Origin: Candidatus Kariarchaeota archaeon
GTDB lineage: Archaea > Asgardarchaeota > Heimdallarchaeia > Heimdallarchaeales > Kariarchaeaceae
Reading direction: 5' to 3'
Length of the DNA: 6,825 nt
Assembly: GCA_016839545.1 (NCBI GenBank)
Contig: JAEOUB010000249.1
Location: forward strand, 1-6,825
Shown: one piece after another, positions 1 to 4,638 of the stretch
Layout: the number at the start of each line of letters is the position of its first letter
Numbering within the stretch: position 1 is the first letter of the stretch
Translations under genes and position numbers: made by a program
The notes under the pieces: model-generated
Databases searched by the model: none
What the model saw: the letters and a program-made list of their open reading frames with translations, nothing else
Told to the model about the DNA's origin: nothing

Positions 1-248
1 ACCAGAAAATATTGCTGGTCTACCTGAAAAAGAACTTCTATTTCTGGGAAAATCTTCCGGTAACCCTGCAATGTCAGTATAGCAAAATGAAGTATATCAG
101 GGCGATCTTTTCTCTGATTCAAAGGTACATCTTTGAGGAGATGTTGATGGAAGCTAGCATCAATCAGAAGACTATTCTTCCGGTTTTGATGTGTGTTCCA
201 ATCTTTGGGTACCAGGGAAACCGCACAATCTGCAAGAATAACTCTCAT
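1..248 (-). CDS. nep1: Nep1/Emg1 family rRNA pseudouridine methyltransferase, N-terminal 82 codons, runs off the left edge
   Basis: I translated this minus-strand frame by hand from the ATG at 248-246; it stays open to base 1, so the C-terminal part is outside the window. Nep1 is a SPOUT-class methyltransferase that methylates N1 of a pseudouridine in the small-subunit rRNA and helps assemble the 30S/40S subunit. The N-terminus begins with a strand ending in ADCAVSLVP (residues 6-14), followed by LLIDASFHQHLL (27-38) and DRPDILHFAIL (48-58). These match the family's 'LADCALELVP', 'LLDSSYHH' and 'RGRPDIxH' blocks. The usual DSPxN segment after the RPDI helix is not recognisable here (LQGYRK at 60-65 instead). 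The ATG shares its A with the TAA stop of the upstream longin-like gene, and GAGGAG lies nine bases before it. Family call is firm; the symbol follows archaeal usage. Confidence 0.85.
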   Translation of the reverse strand, partial: MRVILADCAVSLVPKDWNTHQNRKNSLLIDASFHQHLLKDVPLNQRKDRPDILHFAILTLQGYRKIFPEIEVLFQVDQQYFL

Positions 249-1042
249 TAGACAATTCTCCTCGATAGAAGAGAGATCCAAGAACGTACCTGACTGATGG
301 TCTTTGGATCACCAACCGATCCTTTCCATTCAAGAGCACAGATGATGTAGAGGTTCTTTTTGTAGTTAATTCCCACACAAATATCCTTGAAAAACATCAT
401 AGATGGGATAAGAGGGGATTGATGAACCGACTCTTGGATCCATCCTTGGAAATGATTCTGGAAAGAAGTAAAGAAACCATCTGTGATAGTCTTTGTCTCT
501 TCTGTGTAAATTTTTGAGAGCGAAGTATCCAATATCAGCACTCCAATTTGCTCCTTTACCAACTTGGAGGACATCGTGGCAATTTGACCTGAAATATTGA
601 GAACCTGGTCACTTCTAGCCTTTTGTAACGCACTTTCAACGAATACTTTTTCGTCAAACCATTCGTCAATATCATTTAGAATTTTCTCAAGGAAGATTTG
701 AATCATATTCTGGTCTGACAAGTCAACTGCAGAGCTGGCAATCATCATTGCAATCTCTTCATCTAATAGTTGAATAATCGTGAGCAATTTAGGATCGCTC
801 ATTGTCCCTTGGTCACCTATTATAGCAAGATTAAACTCACCTGCATGAAAGGCACGAACATGCAAACGAAACCTACCACTCATTTCTATTGATTTTAGGG
901 ATTGACCTGTAACTTCAGAAGAGAACATTGAAAGAGCACCGAGCATTGCACCTGTGAGGATACCAGATACAACTGAAGGACCCGAGGATCTGACCCAAAG
1001 AGGGACGCCTGCCTTAGTTATCAGGCTTGCTTCTTTCAACAA
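248..1042 (-). CDS. Protein with two longin/roadblock-like domains (Asgard type), upstream of nep1
   Basis: 264 residues, no signal peptide or clear membrane span. Residues 5-102 read as a longin/roadblock-like fold: a first strand with LITKAGVPLWVRS (7-19), a helix VVSGILTGAMLGALSMFSSE (24-43), a strand pair around RFRLHVRAFHAGEFNLAIIG (57-76), then a helix LLTIIQLLDEEIAMMI (86-101). A helical linker (about 112-165) leads to a second, weaker repeat of the pattern (about 165-264) beginning QIGVLILDTSLSKIY. Such domains bind or regulate small GTPases; Asgard archaea are known to be rich in them. Assignment is from pattern, not from a search. The start is TTG at 1042: the frame is open only to a stop at 1076-1078, there is no in-frame ATG upstream, and the first strand then falls at the expected place. 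A CTATAA box lies about 28 bases upstream. It is probably co-transcribed with nep1. Confidence 0.6.
   Translation of the reverse strand: MLKEASLITKAGVPLWVRSSGPSVVSGILTGAMLGALSMFSSEVTGQSLKSIEMSGRFRLHVRAFHAGEFNLAIIGDQGTMSDPKLLTIIQLLDEEIAMMIASSAVDLSDQNMIQIFLEKILNDIDEWFDEKVFVESALQKARSDQVLNISGQIATMSSKLVKEQIGVLILDTSLSKIYTEETKTITDGFFTSFQNHFQGWIQESVHQSPLIPSMMFFKDICVGINYKKNLYIICALEWKGSVGDPKTISQVRSWISLLSRRIV
258..263 (-). promoter_or_regulatory. Shine-Dalgarno sequence of nep1
   Basis: On the minus strand GAGGAG ends nine bases before the nep1 ATG (248-246). It lies inside the last codons of the upstream gene. With the one-base TAATG overlap it supports translation of nep1 from a shared transcript, and it fixes the nep1 start. 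Confidence 0.65.
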
Positions 1043-1067
1043 TGTAAGACTTGATACAATGGTGCCA

Positions 1068-1073
1068 TTATAG
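1068..1073 (-). promoter_or_regulatory. TATA-like box A for the longin-like/nep1 unit
   Basis: CTATAA on the minus strand, centred about 28 bases before the TTG at 1042. Archaeal box A elements sit about 26 bases before the transcription start, so this would give a leaderless or nearly leaderless mRNA. An AT-rich stretch (AATAAAT) lies directly upstream. Assigned by eye. Confidence 0.45.
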
Positions 1074-1144
1074 ATTTATTGTCGCAGAACCGTAGTAATC
1101 TCATTGTTCTATTCCCGAATCAGGCGAGGAGGTGATAGTGGTCA

Positions 1145-1150
1145 TTTTAA
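1145..1150 (+). promoter_or_regulatory. Possible TATA-like box A for the small plus-strand gene
   Basis: TTTTAA centred about 25.5 bases before the ATG at 1173, the spacing expected for a leaderless transcript. A competing box, TTTATT at 1075-1080, has the same spacing to an in-frame TTG at 1104, so which start is used is not settled by sequence alone. Confidence 0.35.
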
Positions 1151-1172
1151 GGTATGGTTGGAAGATATAGTT

Positions 1173-1526
1173 ATGGAAATGCCAAAACTACAATATATCC
1201 AAAAAGTCAAAGTTCACATTGAAATGGCAGAACTGTACCAACAATTCCTACTGCGTTTAGGAAAAGCATACGATGATCAGGGGTTAGACAAACCTTGGGC
1301 TGTATACGAAAACACCTTTGGATCTGTAAATCGCTTCAGGGAATTTATTTTCATCAGATATCTTCAAAACTGGGCGGATCTTGATGAAATATCCAACGAG
1401 CAAGGTCTATCTGAAATTCTGGCGAAAGCCTATGGTGAGAATGAGGCCATGAAATGGATGAATGTAGTTCAGAAATCAATACGAAATATTGATACTCAGG
1501 TCATATCACTACTAGACAAGTATTAA
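1173..1526 (+). CDS. Small protein, possible dimeric alpha/beta-barrel (NIPSNAP/ABM-like) fold
   Basis: 117 residues from the ATG at 1173. The predicted order is a strand (LQYIQKVKVH, residues 6-15), a long amphipathic helix (MAELYQQFLLRLGKAYDDQG), a strand with KPWAVYENTFG, a strand with REFIFIRYL and a short NWADLDEI helix, then a helical tail. This resembles the ferredoxin-like half of dimeric alpha/beta-barrel proteins, where 'PWAVYEN.FG' followed by 'hIhh.hhSLAEhDe' recurs; that comparison is from memory. No catalytic residue can be named, so no function is claimed. No signal peptide. The frame stays open upstream to a TTG at 1104 (140 residues), but the fold begins shortly after the ATG at 1173, so I prefer that. 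The stop codon shares bases with the stop of the convergent DJ-1-like gene. Confidence 0.6.
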   Translation: MEMPKLQYIQKVKVHIEMAELYQQFLLRLGKAYDDQGLDKPWAVYENTFGSVNRFREFIFIRYLQNWADLDEISNEQGLSEILAKAYGENEAMKWMNVVQKSIRNIDTQVISLLDKY

Positions 1527-1963
1527 ATCAAGGAAGCCAAGGTCTCAGCGAAAGTTTCTACGTCCTCAGGGTCCAATATTGAGAGCACCTTGTCAGCATG
1601 GACAATGCTCTTATCAGCAGAGAGAGGAATGTCGCCAAGAATAGAGTGAATTAAGGAAATACCTGAACCTATTGCCCCAATGATATGATTGTTTTCATGA
1701 GCTGAAGTTACAAGATCGGAAACGCCGGATATGTCATTCAAATGGTTTCCACCCACTAGAACAATTGCATCGAATTGAACATCATGTTGTATTACGTCTT
1801 GGAATTTGACGGTCATCACAGATGAATCTAACCCTTTAACTGCTCCACCAGATGATGAAACTGTTATTACATCATTACCTGCTTCTTCGAGTATCACTTG
1901 GTTAGCAAGAAATGCCATATCATCAAAGCCTTCTGAGAGAATTAGAAGAACTGTACCAACCAC
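1523..1963 (-). CDS. Short DJ-1/PfpI-like protein lacking the catalytic cysteine
   Basis: 146 residues. The N-terminus VLLILSEGFDDMAFL (5-19), LEEAGNDVITVSS (25-37), FDAIVLVGG (64-72) and the C-terminal DPEDVETFAETLASL (131-145) follow the DJ-1/PfpI flavodoxin-like fold, whose members include glyoxalase/chaperone-type and protease-type proteins. At the nucleophile elbow the usual A-I-C-H-G is A-I-G-S-G (97-101), so both Cys and His are gone. The acidic residue that normally partners the Cys in the 'GFED.E' block is Ala17. The stretch between elbow and C-terminal helix is some 20 residues shorter than usual. The fold is probably kept but the classical chemistry is not. The start is GTG at 1963, the only start codon after the in-frame stop at 1970-1972, with a TATA box at leaderless distance. 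It stands alone, convergent with the small gene on its 3' side and divergent from the GTPase gene. Confidence 0.75.
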   Translation of the reverse strand: MVGTVLLILSEGFDDMAFLANQVILEEAGNDVITVSSSGGAVKGLDSSVMTVKFQDVIQHDVQFDAIVLVGGNHLNDISGVSDLVTSAHENNHIIGAIGSGISLIHSILGDIPLSADKSIVHADKVLSILDPEDVETFAETLASLI

Positions 1964-1983
1964 ATTTGATTATCATTTTGATG

Positions 1984-1990
1984 TTTATAG
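1984..1990 (-). promoter_or_regulatory. TATA-like box A for the DJ-1-like gene
   Basis: CTATAAA on the minus strand, centred about 24 bases before the GTG start, consistent with a leaderless message. A purine run (GGAAAGG) just upstream could serve as the B-recognition element. This is the best-formed promoter in the window. Confidence 0.55.
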
Positions 1991-2045
1991 AACCTTTCCA
2001 CATTATCAGATTCAGATGTTGGCGAGAGTGAGAGAGCTTCTGTAC

Positions 2046-2051
2046 TTTATA
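2046..2051 (+). promoter_or_regulatory. TATA-like box A for the GTPase operon
   Basis: TTTATA centred 26.5 bases before the ATG at 2075, the canonical distance for a leaderless archaeal transcript. No Shine-Dalgarno sequence precedes the ATG. It lies in the 111-base divergent region shared with the DJ-1-like gene, so the two promoters are about 60 bases apart, back to back. Confidence 0.55.
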
Positions 2052-2074
2052 TTACCTGTTCAATATGAGAGACA

Positions 2075-2941
2075 ATGGTTCAGGAACAGGAAAATGTATT
2101 CGTTATCAGGACTCTTGAATGTGATATCTGCCAGAGATTTGATTCCTTACTTCTGACAGAAATTGAGCTTATTGAGAGAGTAGAGAGAAATTCTTTGCAA
2201 ATCGGAAGCAGAATAATTAATCATGATGATCATCTACGAATTGTCTATTTTGACAGAGATGCTCAGTATCTTGGAGATACCATGTCTCTAAACGTGAAAG
2301 AAATACCACAGAAATCTGTTTCCTATAATGTCCCACTGCTACTACAAGAGGGAAAGAAACTTGGAGTCCTACGTAAAATAGTGAAATTCCTGAGAACTGA
2401 GAATTTCATGATTTCAATTATCGGGCCATCTATGGCTGGCAAGACTTCGTTGACCAGGTTTCTTGAGACGGGAATTCCTGAACGGATGACACATAGGATC
2501 AACCACCCACCAACTATGGGACAGTCGACAAAACGATTCGATCTTTCCGGCAATAAAATCACGATTTTCGATATGGGTGGTCAGAGAAACTTCTGGTCAT
2601 TATGGGAGAGGCATTTTGGAGATGTTAAGCACATCATCTACATGATCGATGGGACTTCCAATTCCTTGGAGACTGCAATTGAAGGATTGGATTTACTATT
2701 TGAGAAAATCACAGATCAAAAATTACTGATAATTTTCAATAAATTTGACCTTCTACTTGATGGCTACTCTGATGGATTCTTGCAACCTGAAAAACTGCTA
2801 GGAGAGATAGAGTTTCCAGACGAATTGAAATATTGGATTGTAAAAACTTCAGTATACAACGGTCTCGCATATGAGTACGGACCCGCCGATGTTGAAACCC
2901 CGCTTTCAGAGGCAATTATTGATTTCCTAGAACGAGAATGA
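2075..2941 (+). CDS. Arf-like small GTPase with a ~110-residue N-terminal extension
   Basis: 288 residues. The G domain spans about 110-288 with all motifs intact: P-loop GPSMAGKTS (117-125), switch-I Thr147 in PPTMG, G3 DMGGQ (166-170) including the catalytic-type Gln170, G4 NKFD (222-225), and a G5-like TSVYNG (258-263). The DMGGQ followed by 'FWSLWERHF' mirrors the Arf/Arl 'WDVGGQ...LW.HYF' pattern, so Arf-like is a better fit than Ras, Rab or Rag. Residues 1-109 are an extension I cannot assign; it has a lone CDIC (16-19) with no second Cys pair and is predicted mostly strand, ending in a basic helix (93-107). There is no amphipathic Arf helix, no N-terminal Gly and no C-terminal lipidation Cys, so membrane attachment, if any, must be by another route. 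It is followed after 10 bases by an unknown small gene, probably in one operon. Confidence 0.85.
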   Translation: MVQEQENVFVIRTLECDICQRFDSLLLTEIELIERVERNSLQIGSRIINHDDHLRIVYFDRDAQYLGDTMSLNVKEIPQKSVSYNVPLLLQEGKKLGVLRKIVKFLRTENFMISIIGPSMAGKTSLTRFLETGIPERMTHRINHPPTMGQSTKRFDLSGNKITIFDMGGQRNFWSLWERHFGDVKHIIYMIDGTSNSLETAIEGLDLLFEKITDQKLLIIFNKFDLLLDGYSDGFLQPEKLLGEIEFPDELKYWIVKTSVYNGLAYEYGPADVETPLSEAIIDFLERE

Positions 2942-2951
2942 GTAGATCATA

Positions 2952-3218
2952 ATGCTTAGAGAAATGTCTGATACTTTCCAGCTTTGGCCAATTCCAGAGC
3001 ATAAAGGAATATCAATTGAGAAAAGTGTATTGAAAATCTTGGATCCCCATAATATCAAAGATCTCATTTTGAGAAAATCAAATCAACCTTTCCAAGAAGT
3101 CAACAATCAGGTTTCAATTCAATTATTAGGAGAATATGATAATGATACTATCTGGTTCATTAGAATTCAAAACAAGACATACGTATGCTACCAAGTAATT
3201 TTGGGATCTTCAATCTAA
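2952..3218 (+). CDS. Uncharacterised 88-residue protein co-directional with the GTPase
   Basis: I do not recognise this protein. It starts 10 bases after the GTPase stop and has the same strand, so co-transcription is likely. An N-terminal segment (LWPIPEHKGISIEKSVLKIL, 11-30) leads to a beta-rich C-terminal half, with strands VSIQLLGEY (54-62), TIWFIRIQ (66-73) and YVCYQVIL (77-84), suggesting a small sheet-forming domain. No signal peptide, membrane span or metal motif. Two starts are possible, ATG at 2952 and ATG at 2964 (84 residues); neither has a strong ribosome-binding site. The last nine bases overlap the 3' end of gnd on the other strand. Its position suggests a partner of the GTPase, which is inference only. 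Confidence 0.65.
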   Translation: MLREMSDTFQLWPIPEHKGISIEKSVLKILDPHNIKDLILRKSNQPFQEVNNQVSIQLLGEYDNDTIWFIRIQNKTYVCYQVILGSSI

Positions 3219-4583
3219 CCATTTGTGTCTGTATAGACCGGTTCGATCACTCCGCTCAAATCCATGAGAACCAAAGTAATCTCGTTGAGCTTGAATAAGA
3301 TATGATGGCAATCTAGAAGTGGTGATTGAGAGGAAGTATTGCATTACAGAGGAGAAAAGAGGAGATGAAACACCTGAAGTTATTGTTGAGGAAAGAATCT
3401 TCTGAAGTGAAGGTAATCCATGTTGAATGATTTCTTGATAATCAGGGTTCAATAAAAGATTGGAGAAATCTTTCTCTTCCAATTTTGACATTTGGTGGAT
3501 GAGAGAGGATCTGATGATACAACCATTTTCCCAAATTTTGACCAATTTACCTCCATTGATTTTCCAAGACTGGTCAGTGTTGACGGTGATTATTAGGTTG
3601 AAAGCCTGTTCAAGGATAAGCAATCTAGCAAAGAGATATGCACTGGCAAGATCCTCAAGAGCAACTGAGGTCGGAGAATGGTTTGACTCATAGAGATTCG
3701 CTAGTATGACTCGTTTGTCTTTATGAGATGATATAATCCTTTGTTGAACTGCAATAGTGATTAGATCTAAGGGTATTCCATATTCTAGACCAATTTCTGA
3801 ACTCCACCGACCTGTACCTTTCTGAGCGGCTTTGTCTATGATTAAATCCACTAGGAAGCGGTCTTGCTCTTTTTCGACGAGTATCTCAGCTGAGATCTCC
3901 AAAAGGTAGGAACTCAGGATACCCTGGTTCCATTTCTTGAATATGTCAGAGATCTCTTCATTTCCTAAGGAGTTGCACCGTTTCAGAATTTCATAAGTTT
4001 CAGCAATCAATTGCATATCTGCATATTCTATTCCATTGTGAATTGTTTTGACGAAATGGCCTGCCCCATTGTCTCCCAAGTAATCAATACAGGGTAATCC
4101 TTCCTTCGATTTCGCGGCAATGGATTGTAACAAGGAAGACAACCTGTTCCAAACGCTGAGCTTTCCACCAAACATCATTGATGGACCAGTTTTTGCACCT
4201 TTGGGACCTCCCGAAATACCCAGACCCACGAATTCGATCCCTTTCTCTTCACATAGCACTTGACGAGTTTGGGTGAGTTTGTAGTGAGAGTTACCTCCAT
4301 CTATTATGCTATCCTCCTTTTCGACGAAATTTAGCAGATCGGACAGTACCTCGTCCACTAGATGAGAGGAAACTGATAATAGAATCGAGCGAGGTTTGGC
4401 AAGACTATCCACAAAATGACCTAATGATGTAAAGGTGCGGATGTTACTATTCTCATTTTGAAGTTGTTGTAGTTGATCGGAATCTATATCGTAGGCTGAA
4501 ACAGTATGTCCTTTCAAAATCAGATTTAAAGCCAGGTTCCTTCCCATGGCACCGATCCCAACAATACCGATAGAACTACTCAC
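3210..4583 (-). CDS. gnd: 6-phosphogluconate dehydrogenase, decarboxylating, probable NAD+ type
   Basis: 457 residues, close to the long-form family (about 470). It oxidises and decarboxylates 6-phosphogluconate to ribulose 5-phosphate in the cytoplasm. Visible are the dinucleotide loop GIGAMG (9-14), DGGNSHY (95-101), the substrate loop SGGPKGAKTGPS (124-135), and the catalytic block GHFVKTIHNGIEYADMQLI (175-193) with Lys179, His182, Asn183 and Glu186. QKGTGRW (254-260) and the C-terminal QRDYFGSH (433-440) supply phosphate-binding Arg434 and His440. Where NADP+ enzymes have Asn32-Arg33-Thr34 this protein has Asp32-Ile33-Asp34 in exact register; an Asp here usually pairs with the NAD+ ribose. 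Other changes are Glu to His in GGNS(E)Y and Lys to Arg in QKGTG(K)W. The start is GTG, preceded by GGAGGG with six-base spacing. It follows zwf in the same direction after 55 bases that form a large hairpin. Confidence 0.93.
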   Translation of the reverse strand: MSSSIGIVGIGAMGRNLALNLILKGHTVSAYDIDSDQLQQLQNENSNIRTFTSLGHFVDSLAKPRSILLSVSSHLVDEVLSDLLNFVEKEDSIIDGGNSHYKLTQTRQVLCEEKGIEFVGLGISGGPKGAKTGPSMMFGGKLSVWNRLSSLLQSIAAKSKEGLPCIDYLGDNGAGHFVKTIHNGIEYADMQLIAETYEILKRCNSLGNEEISDIFKKWNQGILSSYLLEISAEILVEKEQDRFLVDLIIDKAAQKGTGRWSSEIGLEYGIPLDLITIAVQQRIISSHKDKRVILANLYESNHSPTSVALEDLASAYLFARLLILEQAFNLIITVNTDQSWKINGGKLVKIWENGCIIRSSLIHQMSKLEEKDFSNLLLNPDYQEIIQHGLPSLQKILSSTITSGVSSPLFSSVMQYFLSITTSRLPSYLIQAQRDYFGSHGFERSDRTGLYRHKWLD

Positions 4584-4589
4584 AAATTA

Positions 4590-4595
4590 CCCTCC
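4590..4595 (-). promoter_or_regulatory. Shine-Dalgarno sequence of gnd, inside a hairpin
   Basis: GGAGGG on the minus strand, six bases before the GTG at 4583-4581. It decides the GTG start. All six bases are paired in the inverted repeat spanning 4584-4640. Confidence 0.75.
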
Positions 4596-4604
4596 ATTAC
4601 GTAG

Positions 4605-4612
4605 ATTTATTT
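4605..4612 (-). promoter_or_regulatory. Possible internal TATA-like box for gnd
   Basis: AAATAAAT on the minus strand, centred 25.5 bases before the gnd GTG and located in the hairpin loop. If used, it would give a leaderless gnd mRNA that lacks the hairpin. The match to box A is weak. Confidence 0.25.
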
Positions 4613-4638
4613 GGTTATGGTTCCCGTGGAGGGATAAT

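Noticed and set aside
12..251. Plus-strand open frame of 79 codons at the left end
   Set aside because: It lies antisense to the convincing nep1 N-terminus and shows no family pattern; it is a shadow frame.
172..378. Minus-strand 68-codon frame overlapping nep1 and the longin-like gene
   Set aside because: It is out of frame with both well-supported genes on the same strand and crosses their TAATG junction.
1964..1983. ATCA-TTT-TGAT palindrome-like run as an operator in the divergent region
   Set aside because: The arms are only four bases in AT-rich DNA, too short to claim a regulator site.
2120..2131. CxxC in the GTPase extension as a zinc finger
   Set aside because: There is only one Cys pair and no further Cys in the extension, so a complete zinc site is not supported.
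1806..2156. Plus-strand 116-codon frame over the DJ-1-like gene and the GTPase start
   Set aside because: It is antisense to the DJ-1-like gene and overlaps the GTPase start in another frame; low-complexity composition and no recognisable motif.
2938..2952. ATGA stop/start overlap at the GTPase end as the start of the next gene
   Set aside because: That ATG opens only four codons before TAA; the downstream gene begins at 2952 or 2964.
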